From positions 442,501-506,500 of the forward strand of contig CAJNDS010000935.1 of the NCBI GenBank assembly GCA_905221605.1: a stretch of DNA of 64,000 nucleotides, given 5' to 3'. The notes under the pieces were generated by a model. It saw only the letters and a program-made list of their open reading frames with translations, searched no databases and was not told where the DNA came from. The position numbers were made by a program, and so were the translations under genes. Below are positions 1 through 11,515 of this stretch, piece after piece; the first letter of the stretch is position 1, and each line of letters opens with the position of its first letter. This stretch comes from Symbiodinium natans (taxonomy: Eukaryota > Sar > Dinophyceae > Suessiales > Symbiodiniaceae).

Positions 1-77
1 TACTTAGTATCTATCCCCCAGAAGCCCTATTACAATCCCCATAACCCACCTCACTAAGTCGAAAAAGGATTTCCAAG
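1..77. mobile_element. Inverted-repeat element K, partial copy at window edge
   Basis: The first bases hold TACTTAGTATC and, near base 55, ACTAAGTCGAAAAAGGATTTCC. The same ends occur at 1338-1440 and 36220-36346, where one side reads CTTTTGACTTAGTAAGT and the other a near-inverted copy. Only the right part of the element is inside the window. No coding capacity. Confidence 0.45.
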
Positions 78-271
78 CGCACCTCAGATGGCTCCCGTGC
101 TATCACTTACTGCTCTTGCTTGCGTATTCACCGTTCGTTTTCCTCTAGACCCTCCTGGGGAGCTCCCGTGGCATCGGGGCGGATGACGGTTAGCACCTGT
201 GATGCGTCACGCAACGGGGCAAGATCGAGGGTTTCACAAAGGCTTGAGGACGGCTTGTCGGATGTCAGGAC

Positions 272-306
272 TTTTTTTTTTTTTTTTTGGGGGGGGGGGG
301 GGGGGG
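272..306 (+). repeat. T-run followed directly by G-run
   Basis: Seventeen T are followed at once by about eighteen G. The same T-then-G junction recurs at 7944-7969, 10951-11207 and 56041-56068, and as C-then-A at 10458-10489. No gene covers it; ORFs through it are artefacts of the homopolymers. Confidence 0.8.
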
Positions 307-398
307 TTGGAGGGTTGATAGGGCTTGTGGGGGATCTCAGGTTATAGGGTTTGGAGGGTTTTTGCTTCGGCTTTCTGGGGCTCATAACATAGGCAGGG

Positions 399-508
399 TT
401 CACCTGAAGGCTCCAATGTAGTTCCTTGTTGGGGTTAGTTCTAAGGGGTTCTAGTACACTTAGTATACAACCCCAAAATGGTACTACATAGGAGCCTTTA
501 GGTATACT
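399..508. mobile_element. Inverted-repeat element D, copy 1
   Basis: The left end CACCTGAAGGCTCCAATGTA and the right end TACATAGGAGCCTTTAGGTA are near-perfect inverted copies, with GGTTCTAGTA in the middle. No ORF, so it fits a non-autonomous MITE. Related copies lie at 1079-1174, 4085-4187 and 15094-15313, and half copies near 13019 and 33460. Confidence 0.7.
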
Positions 509-580
509 TGAGGCCTGAAGCCACATGGATCCTTAGGGTTAGGGGTTCTAGTATACTTCCCCAAAAGCTACTACATATGA

Positions 581-730
581 CCCTAAACCCTAAACCCTAA
601 ACCCTAAACCCTAAACCCTAAACCCTAAACCCTAAACCCTAAACCCTAAACCCTAAACCCTAAACCCTAAACCCTATCCCTAAACCCTAAGCCCTAAGCC
701 CTAAACCTTGAACCTTAAACCCTAAACCCC
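581..730 (-). repeat. Interstitial telomeric tract (CCCTAAA)n
   Basis: About twenty CCCTAAA units, pure for the first ~90 bp and then with variants such as AAGCCCT and AACCTTG. The G-strand is on the minus strand. It directly follows a block ending ACTACATATGA. Confidence 0.95.
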
Positions 731-1078
731 TTAGGTATAGGCTTTCTGCTGTGCACTTGCTTCTACTCGCGCAGTGTTGGCGCTGCCTCTGAAGATCCTC
801 TCAGGTCTCTGTTTTGAGCCCTAAACCCTAAACCCTAAAACGTAGACCCTAAACCCTAAACCCCAAACCCCAAAGCCTGAACCCTGAGCCCCAAAACCAG
901 AAAAGACCCGGCCAAGGCACCACCATCTCGCTGCCGGCGGCCGAGCAGGCGGCCTAGACTCTGACTTCATAGGGGACGGAAGCTGTTCTACGGGTTAGGG
1001 TTTAGGGTTTAGGGTTTAGGGTTTAGGGTTTAGGGTTTAGGGTTTAGGGTTTAGGGTCTACAGGGAAGGGTTTCGGGT

Positions 1079-1174
1079 TTACCAGAAGGCTCCACCGCAG
1101 TTCCTTGTTGGGTTTGTTATAGGGTTTCTAGTATACTACCCCAACAAGGTACTATACATGGGAGCCTTTAGGTA
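1079..1174. mobile_element. Inverted-repeat element D, copy 2
   Basis: The left end ACCAGAAGGCTCCACCGCAG pairs with the right end CATGGGAGCCTTTAGGTA. The middle again has TTCTAGTATACTACCCC. It abuts a TTTAGGG tract on its left side. Confidence 0.65.
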
Positions 1175-1337
1175 GAGTTTAGGGCTTAGGGCCTTTACCT
1201 GGACTCTCCAAAGTATGTTTTAAAAATGCGCAAAACCAATAAGAAAAGGACCATTATTTCACATACAAATCGGGTGTCAGGGTTTTTCTTACCCCAGGCA
1301 GAGGCAGAGACTCCATTTGTAGTTGTGGACTGTGAAA

Positions 1338-1440
1338 CGCACTTAGAAGCTCTTTTGACTTAGTAAGTCAACTTAGTCTACTACTTAGTATCCCTTAAAA
1401 GCCCTACTAGGCCTCCGTACTAGTCAAAAGGGATTCCCAG
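1338..1440. mobile_element. Inverted-repeat element K, copy 2
   Basis: Ends CTCTTTTGACTTAGTAAGT and TACTAGTCAAAAGGGATTCC are inverted relatives. Shared with 1-77 and 36220-36346. Non-coding, MITE-like. Confidence 0.55.
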
Positions 1441-2312
1441 CAGGCGTTGTAGGGTTTGAGGCTGATAAGGGCTGACAAGAGCTGAGGGTTTGAGATTTCG
1501 GGTCTGCTAAGTAGGCCTTAGGGTTGTGGCCTAGTAGCTTTTATAGGGTTGGCTTTGGGTCATAGCTGTCATTCCAAACCCTTACAAGTGACAATCCTTG
1601 CTTCCAAGCCCATTCAATTGAGTTGCACGCAACTTTTCTGGACCCCCAAAACCCTAAGGCTGAAGAAGTGTCGCGAGGGAGCGGTTCCCTGTCAGCAAAC
1701 TGTCGAGAAAAACCTGGAAGTCAGTGGGTAGTTTGCGCCAGAACTGCCTGTCGACAGACCGAAGTCTGTGTGATCGGTCGCGGGTGATGAGGTCAGCTGA
1801 TGGCAAAAGAGGCTCCTTGTTTGGAACACCTGCCAATGTCCCGACCAAAGGAGAAAGAACGTAGAGGGCCCGCTGTTCAGTTAGACAGCCGTCTGCCATC
1901 AAGGAGAGAACACTGCTGCAGAAGTTGTCAATTGCCGCATTGTCGACCTAAACCCTAAACCCTAAACCCTAAACCCTAGACAGACTGCTCTCTGCAAGCA
2001 GAGCCTTGAACCGTGCACGCCCTGGCCAGGACTTTTTTTGCGGCCGTGCAGTCCAGGGTTTTAGGGTTTTCGGTTTTGAAGTTTAGGGTTTTAGGGCTTA
2101 GGGTTCTCGGGTTTCAAAGTTTAGGGTTTTAGGGTTTAGGGCGTAGTGTGTTGAGCGGCGATTCTATGGACCCTTCCTTTGGGTCCCTTGTTATATCACA
2201 TTGATATACACTACTGGCCCATACCTCTGAACAAGGGAAAGGAACCACACCAAGGCCCATGTTTATAAAACCTTATCGATTACATGGGGACAAATGCCGG
2301 GACTTATGGTTG

Positions 2313-2457
2313 GTTTAGGGTTTAGGGTTTGAGTTTAGGGTTTAGGGTTTAGGGTTTAGGGTTTAGGGTTTAGGGTTTAGGGTTTAGGGTTTAGGGTTTA
2401 GGGTTTAGGGTTTAGAGTTTAGAGTTTGGGGTTTAGGGTTTAGGGTTTAGGGTTTCG
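2313..2457 (+). repeat. Interstitial telomeric tract (TTTAGGG)n
   Basis: About twenty units of TTTAGGG with a few variants (TTTAGAG, TTTGGGG) near the right end. Confidence 0.95.
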
Positions 2458-2745
2458 GGCGATGCGGAGCAGAACCCGAATTCATTGTTTTTTGCTGGAA
2501 TAGAGGCATCATTTTGCTTGTAATGGCTTCAGATTTGCGATTTTAAACATACTGGAGAATCTTGCCAGACAAACCCTAAACCCTAAACCCTAAACCCTCA
2601 GTGAACTTTTTTTCCGCCTAAACCCTAAACCCTAAGCCCTAAACCCTAAACCCTAAACCCTAAATAAATAACATGCCCCTAAGCTCGATAGATCGAAATT
2701 GCATGCACTGTGTCGCCTGTGAGGAGTTTACATGTTCGGTATAAA

Positions 2746-2857
2746 CTTGGCTGCACCCAGGAGGGTAGCTATAAATTAAACGTTTAGCTGCCTTACTAAG
2801 AAACCCAATAAACCCAAAAAAGGTAAGGATCTAAAGTTACAGTAAAGTACCACAAAG
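2746..2857 (+). mobile_element. Family A element, copy 1 (112 bp)
   Basis: Runs from CTTGGCTGCACCCAGGAGGG to GTACCACAAAG. It holds an imperfect hairpin around TAAATTAAACGTTTAGCTGCC and a conserved AAACCCAATAAACCC stretch, but no terminal inverted repeat and no ORF. Six more copies lie at 17454, 18797, 23975, 35111, 57931 and 60305, all in this orientation. Family unknown to me. Confidence 0.75.
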
Positions 2858-2970
2858 TGAAGAGTAGCCAAAGAGCCCAATACCCCTACCTTGGAGTAAA
2901 CCCTGGAGAAATATATACTTTTTAGATACAAGTAGCTAGAAAAAACAGAACCAAAAAAATACCAAAGCCG

Positions 2971-3050
2971 TTCATGGTTGGGATATTCCTTATTGAGTTA
3001 CAGTACCCTTAATTAGAAATGTAAAATGTTGCCCCACTATGACAAAGACA
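2971..3050. mobile_element. Inverted-repeat element M, copy 1
   Basis: TTCATGGTTGGGATATTCC at the left and TTGCCCCACTATGAC at the right match the ends of better copies at 13085-13197 and 29968-30064. The internal TACCCTTAATTAGAAATGTA is also shared. Non-coding. Confidence 0.55.
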
Positions 3051-3255
3051 ATTATAGTACTCCAAAACCCTAAACCCTAAACCCTACACCCCAAAACCTA
3101 AATCCTAAACCCTAAACCCTAAACCCTAAACCCTAGCATAGAAACGCCGGCCTCACGTGTCGACCTCCCGAAGCCCAGCCCTGCGCCGTCCTGATTCACA
3201 GCTCTAGCTAGACTCTAGCTCCCGAAAGAGGCCAGTACCCCTTAATTCAGGAAGG

Positions 3256-3411
3256 CTTAGGGTTTAGGGTTTAGGGTTTAGGGTTTGGGGTTTGGGGTTT
3301 GGGGTTTGGGGTTTGGGGTTTGGGGTTTGGGGTTTGGGGTTTGGGGTTTGGGGTTTGGGGTTTGGGGTTTGGGGCTTAGACTTTGGGCTTTGGGGCTTGG
3401 GGTTTTGGGTT
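3256..3411 (+). repeat. Telomeric tract switching from TTTAGGG to TTTGGGG
   Basis: Begins with four or so TTTAGGG units and then holds about thirteen uninterrupted TTTGGGG units before decaying. The variant is homogeneous, so it looks copied unit to unit rather than mutated at random. Confidence 0.9.
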
Positions 3412-4084
3412 TAGAGTACCATATCTCACATATTAAGGATCCCAATATAAATTAAGGTATACATCCCTTAGCTGAGGGGTATTGAGCTCTTTGGGTCTGG
3501 GCTCACAAAGGCGAAGGCTTCGAGGCTTCGGGATTTGGGATGTTTCCGGTGGAGGGTTTGGGATTTGGGTTTAGGGTTTAGGCTTTAGGGGGTGGAGTTC
3601 AGAGCCTATATAGAGCACAGGGCCCCCCCTCCCGCACTCAAGGTACAAACGCACACAAAGGACCACGAGAAAAGCCAAGAGGCCTCTGCATAGTTGCCAT
3701 TTTGCCTGGGCAGGGCTTGCGTGGTGTATACGAATACTTGGAGAGGATTCGAGTAGTTTAGTTCTTAACTGGCTTTGGTGGAGGGGGTTGCGCGCACGCA
3801 CGTGCGCAACTATTTCATTGAAACACCAAAGCCCCACTACAAACCCTCAACCCGGAAACTTGTTGCCGCGCCTCAGAGCTCTCCTCTTTGCCTGAGGTCC
3901 AAGGCCGCGCGTGAGCTGAGCCTGGCAGGAAAACGTTTCGAGTTTACATAGGGTTTAGGGGTTTAGGGGTTTAGGGTGTAGGGTGTAGGGTTTAGGGTTT
4001 AGGCTTTAGGGTTTAGGGTTTAGGGTACCCTACGGATCCACCCAGAGGTATATTCCTAGGCTCTTTGGGCATGTGCCAGTGCAG

Positions 4085-4187
4085 TATACCTCAAGGCTCC
4101 GATGTAGTTCCTCTTTGGATGAGTTGTATGGGGGTTCTAGTATACTGCCCCCAAAAAGGTATACAACATAGGAGCCTTTAGGTATAC
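4085..4187. mobile_element. Inverted-repeat element D, copy 3
   Basis: Left end TATACCTCAAGGCTCCGATG, right end ATAGGAGCCTTTAGGTATAC, with GGGTTCTAGTATACTGCCC in the middle. Right after it comes a partial E-type block (AGGCCCAAGTATATG). Confidence 0.7.
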
Positions 4188-5931
4188 TTGGGCCCCGAAG
4201 CTACTAAATAGGAACCCCTCTGTAAGGCCCAAGTATATGCCACATAGGGTACATGCATCCTTAGGGCCGGAGGATTTCGGATTTAGGGCTACTTGGGTTA
4301 ATACACGTTATGTGAAAACACATGCAATAAGTAGATGTGTGCATTTGCTATGTCATATTTGTACACACACACCTGTATATGCTACCCCGCAGCGATAGAT
4401 GTGAACACGAACTTGTTCGACACAAACTCCAGCCGTTTTTACTTACCATGAAAACTTTTGGGGTCTTGAAGTTCAATACTTCAATCCTGGCTTCGCGGCC
4501 TTCTCATTCAACACCCAAAACCCTAAACACTAAACCCTAAACCCTGGACCCTACACCCTAAACCTTAAGCCCTAAACGTATTCTCTCCCCAGACTGGCAT
4601 CAGCAAGGGAAGACCGTGGATATTTGCATTCGCTCGCACCCAAAAAGGTAGAGAACTGAAAGGGGTTGACACCATTCTTTTGCATTTTTCAAGACAACTC
4701 AGCAGAAGAAACCATCTTGTGACATACATACTTTCTTATTTGCTTACTTACTGTGAGGTTATGCTGGGAGGGTGGGGGGTCAAGAGGTCAGCGATGTGGA
4801 GCATAGGCTTCACTGTGGAGTTGGGATGCCAGAGTTTCCCGAGCTAGGATTTAGGGGTGTACAGGGTTTAGGTTTGGTTAGGGTTTCAAGGAGCGTCCAG
4901 GGTTGATAGGGGTTTAGGCTATTTAGGGGTTTAGGATGTTTGGGGGTTTAGGGGTTTAGGGTTAGAGGGGTTTACAGGCTCTAGGTTTAAGCGTTTGGGT
5001 TCTCGAGACCTTTGGACCGGGTGTTCCAGCGGCCTGAGAAAATAAAAAAAGTCCTTCTCTTCGAGGACAAAGCCGTAGCATAAGGGGATCCCGTAAATGA
5101 GCACTACTGACTGGGTTTAGGGTTTAGGGTTTAAGGTTCAGGGTTTACAGGGTTTAGGGTTTGGGTTTCGGGTTTACAGTGGTTTAGGGTTTCGGGCTGG
5201 GGAGCACCCAAGGCAAACCCATCGCTCAAAATGGCAGCGCGGGCCTTTTGGGGTTTAGGGCCGTTAGGGTTCAGGGCACTTGGGCGAGGAACCAAAATCC
5301 CGGAAGAGGAAGGTGTAAACCCTGGAAGTCTTAGCACCAAAAATCAAGGACTAGAATTGGGGGCTCAGGGTTTAGGGGTTTCCTGAACCCTAAACCCGGA
5401 ACCCCTGCAACCCCAAAGCCTGAAGGCCCTGAAGCCCGAAAGGCCCTGCTTGTGAAGCCCCGAACCAATCTTAAGGCCAGACAACCGCCTAACCCTGAAC
5501 CCTAAACCCTAAACCCTAAACTTCAAAATCTTGACATCCTACACCCAAAACATGGCGGCCTCCTGCCGTTGGTCAGCTCTCTGCGCAAGGACTGCGCGCC
5601 GGCGCTCGCGCCTGTTGAAGGGGGGCGTGCGGGGAGGGGTAGGGTTTAGGGTTTAGGGTTTAGAGTTTAGGGTTCAGGGTTTAGGGTTTAGGGTTTAGAG
5701 TTTAGGGTTTCGGGTTTTGGGTTTACGGTTTAGGGTTTAGGGTTGAGGGTTTAGGGTGGAGGGTTTAGGGTTCAGGGCTGAGGGTTGAGGGTTTAGGCTT
5801 AGGGTCGAGGGTTTAGGGTTTAGGGGCAGGGTTAAGGTTTAGGGTTTCTGGCTTCAGCACGGCTTGCGACACGTAGCCGCAATCCAAAACAACAAGAAGA
5901 GCGACACTTGGCAGCCCATCCTACAATAAGG

Positions 5932-6012
5932 GCACCCTTTTTTGGTAGGTTACTTCATAAGGGAATCTTGAGCAAACAAAAAGGGTAAAGGGTACCACTG
6001 GGCTACCAGGGG
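5932..6012. mobile_element. Repeat element L, copy 1
   Basis: Shares CACCACTGGGCTACC-like and GGTTACTT blocks with 25193-25288. Ends (TAGGTTACTTCATAAGGG and GGTACCACTGGGCTACC) are not clearly inverted. Non-coding. Confidence 0.4.
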
Positions 6013-6054
6013 CATTACGTTTATGAGACAAAACACGCACGGGACATGACATGA

Positions 6055-6158
6055 GGGGGTTCACGAAAATCAGGGACCCCGAACATAGACCCCAAATAGT
6101 ACGATTCCCGTATCATAAGAACCCCAATAACGTACCCCTAATTTCGGAGAACTCCCAT
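6055..6158. mobile_element. Inverted-repeat element F, copy 1
   Basis: GGGGGTTCACGAAAATCAGG at the left pairs with TTTCGGAGAACTCCC at the right. The interior has CCCAAATAGTA and AACCCCAATAACGTACCCCT, shared with copies at 21646, 23522, 28401, 37776 and 48896. The 63-codon ORF through it is incidental. Confidence 0.65.
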
Positions 6159-6227
6159 AGGGGGCTTCAAAATAGAACGGCTTCCATGTTTGCTTTCACG
6201 ACTCAACCCGCTGGCTTCTGGATCCCC

Positions 6228-6353
6228 AATGGTACTTATTGACCAATTATAGCTGTACTTATAACCCACTTATAAGCCCCTTAAGTGCCCTAATATGGTT
6301 CTAAATACAGTTATAAGTACATTAGATTAAGAAGTACCATGAACATCCAAGTA
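6228..6353. mobile_element. Inverted-repeat element C, copy 1
   Basis: ATGGTACTTATTGACCAATT at the left pairs with AGAAGTACCATGAACATCC at the right. The interior reads TATAACCCACTTATAAGCCC. Other copies at 13596, 18226, 51988 and a half copy at 57487. MITE-like, non-coding. Confidence 0.7.
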
Positions 6354-6381
6354 CAGACAGCGTACCGTCCGCCCGCAGGGC

Positions 6382-6382
<1 letters not shown>

Positions 6383-6428
<46 letters not shown>
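6383..6428. repeat. Poly-C run of about 46 nt
   Basis: Uninterrupted C. Length in an assembly of such runs is unreliable. Confidence 0.85.
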
Positions 6429-6489
6429 ACAGCCGAAACCGAACTCGAAACCCGAACTCCTAAACGGGTCCTAGACGTTAAGCCCGAAA

Positions 6490-6700
6490 TACCCCAAACC
6501 CCATAAACCCTATAAACCCTCTAAACCCTATAAACCCTATAAACCCTATAAGCCCTATAAACCCTATAAGCCCTATAAACCCTATAAACCCTATAAGCCC
6601 TATAAACCCTATAATATAATAAGCCCTATAAACCCCATAAACCCTATAAGCCCTATAAACCCTATAAGCCCTAGAAACCCTATAAATCCTCTAACCCCTA
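6490..6700 (-). repeat. Variant telomere-like array (CCCTATAAA / CCCTATAAG)
   Basis: About twenty-two units of a 9-bp variant, CCCTATAAA alternating irregularly with CCCTATAAG. The same 9-mer builds arrays at 9665-9783, 15675-15915 and (8-mer CCCTATAA) 13273-13412. Confidence 0.9.
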
Positions 6701-7018
6701 CACGCTGAGCCTACGCCCTCAACCCCCTCTGAGCGGTCCCTGAGCAACCCGGCTCTGCGTCGTCCAGCGCCTTCCGGAGTTCGAAGGGTTTAGGGTTTAG
6801 GGTTTAGGATTTAGGGTTTAGGGTTTAGGATTTAGGGTTTAGGGTTTAGGGCTTAGGGTTTGGGGTTTAGGGTTTAGGAGGCTTGTGTTAGGGTTTCGGG
6901 TTCAGGGTTCAGGGTTTAGGGTTTAGGGTTAGAAGATGCTCCACTAAACCTTGAACCCTACATCCTAGACCCTACAGGCCCTTTGCCCTCTACGGAGGCT
7001 GAAGACTTTTGGATTGGG

Positions 7019-7160
7019 ATGGTTTAGGGTTTAGGGTTTAGGGTTTAGGGTTTAGGGTTTAGGGTTTAGGGTTTAGGGTTTAGGGTTTAGGGTTTAGGGT
7101 TTAGGGTTTAGGGTTTAAGGTTTAGGGTTTAGGTTTTGGGGTTTAGGGTTTAGGGTTTTC
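7019..7160 (+). repeat. Interstitial telomeric tract (TTTAGGG)n
   Basis: About twenty TTTAGGG units, nearly pure. Confidence 0.95.
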
Positions 7161-8003
7161 AGGGGATCATGATTGGGGTGTCCTATAATCCTCTTTAAGG
7201 ACTGTTAGCCTAAGGGGGGACATCCCAAGACTTTTGGACTTATAGATGTCCGGGGTGCGGAAGCCCCCGTCCAGCGATGAGCCGCACGTGGGGCGGGGTG
7301 GATGGGAGGGCCTCTCGTTCCCATTCCTGTAGGGCTTAGGGTTTAAGGCTTAGGGTTCAGGGTTTGGGGTTTCGGATTAAAGCTGTTGCAGGTGCGAGCA
7401 CTTAAAGGCTGAACAATGTACTTTAGAGCACTGCTCACCTTGGGAAATGGCTTCCTGTATTCTAAGGTTCATAGGGGAGGGGGCTCAAGGAGGGTATGTA
7501 CTCCCTAGAGCTCCCCAAGCTGCCCTAAGGGTCCCTAGGTACCTACCCCGAGCCCCTCCCTGCAGGACCCTATAACGATGCTTGTCCTAAACAAACCAAG
7601 ACATTTGCTCTGTGATCTCAAGGTATGCCCGACCTAAACTCACAATGTCTCTATTGGTAGGAATGGACGTTATCATCCCCCCCCCCACTGCCACCACTCT
7701 GCGAAATCCTCCGAAATCACCGAAAACAACTACGTTCACACCTCCCCCAACAACCCTGGAAACCAAAACTCCTGTGTCGGCGCCTCGGGAACGTTTCTGC
7801 CAAAGAGTTGCGCAGGCAGCATGGGCTACAAACCCTGCGCGTTCGTGTTCGCTGTTTTAACAGCTTTGGGCGGCGGGTGGGGCGTTAGGGCTTGGGTTTG
7901 GGGTCCGTGGGTTCAGGTGTCAGAGCTTGTGGCATAGGATAACTTTTTTTTTTTTTGGGGGGGGGGGGGAGTTCAGGGTTTGGATGAAGTTTATAGCCCT
8001 ACG

Positions 8004-8099
8004 GGACCATGTACCTAAATAGGGAATACTTGGGCCTTAAAGAACTTGCTATATAGGGGACATTGGGGCCCAAGTGTATAACAAGTAGGTACATGGACC
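8004..8099. mobile_element. Inverted-repeat element E, copy 1
   Basis: GGACCATGTACCTAAATAGG at the left and AAGTAGGTACATGGACC at the right are inverted copies, with TACTTGGGCC / GGCCCAAGTG inside them. A second copy is at 13447-13541. Confidence 0.7.
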
Positions 8100-8751
8100 C
8101 TTAGGGTAGGTTCATGGGAAATCCTGTCGGTCGGAGCTTGGGGGCAGGGAACCCCCATGTCTCTGCTTCAGGGTGTTCGTGTTTCGGAGGTGTTCATGGG
8201 TTTTGCATTGATGGCGAGGATGGCCTCTGAAAACCCTCTGAAAAAGAGTCCTTAGTAAGATCCTCATATCTCAAAGGGCCTGCATGGATGGTTAAAGACT
8301 TTATGGCTTAGGGTGTTTAGGCGGGTCTCGAAAACCCTAAACCCTAAACCCTAAACCCTCAACCCTGTCTATGAAGCGCATCAAGATGACACCCTAGTGG
8401 CTGGGCCCGAAACGGACCAAACAATTTGCTCGACTAAGTTCGGGCTTAGGGTTTAGGGTTTAGGGTTTAGGGTTTAGGGTTAAGGGTTTAGGGTTTAGGG
8501 TTTAGGGTTTAGGGTTTAGGGTTTAGGGTTTAATCAGGCGTTTTTGAACAGAACGATAAAAAGGAAATCGACGCCAGGCTCGTCTGCCCCTCGATGCCAG
8601 AAACAATCCATGCCTCTCTTCCTGCGACTACCCTTCTGTGCTCGCCTGCGTGCTGTCAGGGTTTAGGGCTTAGGGCTTAGGGCTTAGGGTTTAGGGTCCG
8701 GGGACAACGACTACATGCCAGAATGCGGAAGAAGTCTCGCTGTCGCTGTCC

Positions 8752-8935
8752 TCATGTGACTTTCTCAGGTTCATCCACGTCCTCGGCCACATGCTCGGAG
8801 GGCGCCAGGAGAGCCTGCAGCCTCGTGCTGTGCAGATCTGCTGCGCGCACGTCGAAAGTTTTGGGGCCCACGCGGTCCATGCGTGGCACTGAAGGATCAG
8901 TCACAAGAGTTTCCAACCCTTGTTGCAGAGGCCCT
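8752..8935 (-). CDS. Possible terminal exon of an unknown gene
   Basis: The minus strand reads an open stretch containing TLVTDPSVPRMDRVGPKTF and, further on, APSEHVAEDVDEPEKVT before a TGA stop. The acidic C-terminus and balanced composition look more protein-like than the plus-strand frame over the same bases. A CAAG/GGTTGG step near 8920-8935 could be a splice acceptor, which would make this a last exon. I do not recognise the family. It is flanked by TTTAGGG at 8659-8698, so it may be a captured fragment. It could equally be chance. Confidence 0.2.
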
Positions 8936-9128
8936 GGGCAGAGACTCTCCAGGGCCAGACCCCTAAGAGGCAAAACCCACACAGGGGCGGAAACCCGCGA
9001 GGGCCGAAGTGCAGAGGCCTGAAGCAGTGGGGCCGCCAAGGGCGGCGAAACCCGCGAGGGGGTGAAGGGAGTAACATCTTGATGTCTGGACATAGTCGAC
9101 TACAGTAGCGCGGCTTCTAGTCCTAGGG

Positions 9129-9246
9129 GCTATTATTACTATGATTACTATTAATACTCTTATTACTCTTATTACTAGTATTACTATTATTACCATTATT
9201 ACTATTATTACTATTATTACTATTATTACTAATATTACCATCATTA
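9129..9246. repeat. TTA/ATT trinucleotide microsatellite
   Basis: A run of TATTATTAC-type units, imperfect. It is the source of the isoleucine/valine-rich minus-strand ORF over it, which is not a gene. Confidence 0.9.
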
Positions 9247-10946
9247 CTTCGTGTGTATCTGCAAGGCCTTTAGTGTCTTTCGGCTGAACTTAGAGGGCTT
9301 TTCGGGTCTCAAGGCTTCTTGAGGACCCCATCGTCCCCGAAAGGTTTAGGATTTAGGGTTTAGGGTTTAGTCTGTAGGATTTAAGGTTAGGCTATAGGGT
9401 CCAGGGCTTAGGGGCTCACACCTCGAAGCCCTAATCGTAGTCATCTTTCTTTGTCCGGCTTCGCAGGGGGGTGGACCAAAAAACCCTTAGATGCCTTAAT
9501 TGCTTTAACTCGGTTCCATAAACCCTCAACCCTAAATTAGGACAGACTATTCGGGTTTGAAGGGGGCTGATGAGGGAGCCTAAAACCCAAAAATGAACAA
9601 GGGAACCAGGGCCAACCATAATTTTGTTGCTCAAGATGGATACAGCCAAAGGTGAGTGACCTACTACCCTAAACCCCATAACCCGTATGAATAAACCCTA
9701 TAAACACTATAAACCCCATGAATAGACCCTATAAACCATATGAATAAACCCTCTACAAACCCCATGAATAAACCCTAAACCCGAAATCCTACTCTGCGCA
9801 TATGGCAGGGATTTGGGGTAAAATTGCTCCAAGCTTGTGATCTCAGTGAACCTTGCGGCTTCTAGTAGGGTTTAGGGTTTAGGGGTAGGGTTCAGGGGTA
9901 TTAGTAGGGTTAGCAGCTGAGGGTCAAGGGGGGTTGAAGAGTCTTAACGAGTCGAGGGTTTCAGGTTTCAGGCTACTAGCACCGCTTGCCTGCCTTTCAG
10001 TGGCAGCCCATGACAAGCGCACAGGCGATGTTCAAGAAACTGCTTCGTGCAGTGGTCTGATGCAGACTGCGATTTTTTGTTCCTGGATCACTCTCATGTT
10101 GAAGTTGGCGTGTTAGATTAACCCCTACATGGATCTCGAAGCCCGATCTCGAATGCTAAATCTTCAATCTAGCACAGGGCGTCTCCTCATGTCACCCTGA
10201 TGGGTTCTCGTGGTTACTGCGGTTTCGGCTTACGAGTCCAAAGGGCGCGTGTGTGTGTGTGTGGGTGCGTATCTATCTATATACATAAAGATAAACAAAT
10301 AAATACATATACGTATATATATATATATATATTGGTGTATATACCTTGGCTACAGTTTGACCGTCAGCTTTGGCAGCCGTTGGAAGGCTCGAAGCTTTGC
10401 GACAGCTGCGGGCAGCTTGGGATTTAGGGTTTAGGGTTTAAAGGCTTGTAACCCCATCCCCCCCCCCCCCCCCAAAAAAAAAAAAAAAAGAGAGAATAAG
10501 GGAGCAACCTAAACGCCAAAACCCCAAACCCTAAACCCTAAAGAAAGGGACGAAGGACCTTCTCTACTTCCGAATTCTGGGTAACGGAAAATTTTGGGGG
10601 CAATCTAGTGGTTCGGAAGAGTTACTAATCGTATTCCCCTAAAGTCCCTTTAGGATTATACGATACACCCCAAAACCCTAAACCCTAAACCCTAAACCCT
10701 AAACCCCAAACCCTAAACCCTAAACCCTAAACCCTCATCTAATTCTTCAGGCCCCTCTATTTGATGTTCGATTTCCCGGGCTCGGGGGATTTCGATGATT
10801 GGAAGTTGGAGGCCTGGGATGCCGAACGTAGGAGTTTATTATGGGGGGGGTTTAGGGTTTAGGGTTTAGGGGTTCAGGGTCTACAGGGGATAGGGTGTAC
10901 AGGGGTTAGGGGTTTTTTGGGGGTTGTTTCTTGTTTGTTTGGTTTT

Positions 10947-11208
<262 letters not shown>

Positions 11209-11515
11209 ACAGCACCGGGTTTAGGGTTTAGGGTTTAGGGTTTAGGTAACATCAGGAACCCGAAACTACGACCTGGGGCTTGAAGATTAGGGCCATCAGG
11301 GCTGAGAGTTTAGGGTTTAGGGCGATTAGAGTGTGGGGTGTAGGGTTTAGGGTTTAGGGCTACTCTAAACCCCCCCCTTCCCCGAAGTCCCCACTCCAGA
11401 CCCCCCAAGAGCCGTAACAAAAATGAAGCCTGAGGGTCTAGGGTTTAGTGTTTAGCTAGGGTTTGGGGTTTGGGGTTTGGGGTTTGGGGTTTGGGGTTTG
11501 GGGATTAGGGCTTAT

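Larger units (their letters stand above)
509..2745. other. Telomere-repeat mosaic, no gene seen
   Basis: Telomeric tracts lie at 581-730 and 819-892 (CCCTAAA), 992-1058 (TTTAGGG), 1948-1979 (CCCTAAA), 2053-2140 (degenerate TTTAGGG), 2313-2457 (TTTAGGG), and 2572-2597 with 2618-2665 (CCCTAAA). Element D lies at 1079-1174 and K at 1338-1440. The remainder (1441-1947, 2141-2312, 2458-2571, 2666-2745) is single-copy-looking DNA in which I find no convincing ORF. Confidence 0.8.
2858..6054. other. Telomere-repeat mosaic, no gene seen
   Basis: Telomeric tracts lie at 3062-3135 (CCCTAAA), 3256-3411 (TTTAGGG passing into TTTGGGG), 3549-3585, 3951-4025 (TTTAGGG), 4509-4577 (CCCTAAA), 4850-4990 (degenerate), 5113-5200 (TTTAGGG), 5490-5521 (CCCTAAA) and 5637-5850 (TTTAGGG). 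Elements: M at 2971-3050, D at 4085-4187, a partial E near 4190-4260, and L at 5932-6012. ORFs here are short, and several end in the peptide LNPKP, which is only the telomere repeat translated. Confidence 0.8.
6354..8003. other. Telomere-repeat mosaic, no gene seen
   Basis: Holds the poly-C run, a CCCTATAAA array (6490-6700), TTTAGGG tracts (6785-6930, 7019-7160), a half copy of element G (about 7196-7229), a T/G homopolymer junction at 7944-7969 and unremarkable sequence at 7230-7940. An 82-codon ORF at 7612-7860 is proline/threonine-rich and I do not support it as a gene. Confidence 0.75.

Noticed and set aside
1-730. True chromosome end at the left edge
   Set aside because: The tract at 581-730 is followed on both sides by non-telomeric DNA and similar tracts occur through the window in both orientations, so nothing marks it as terminal.
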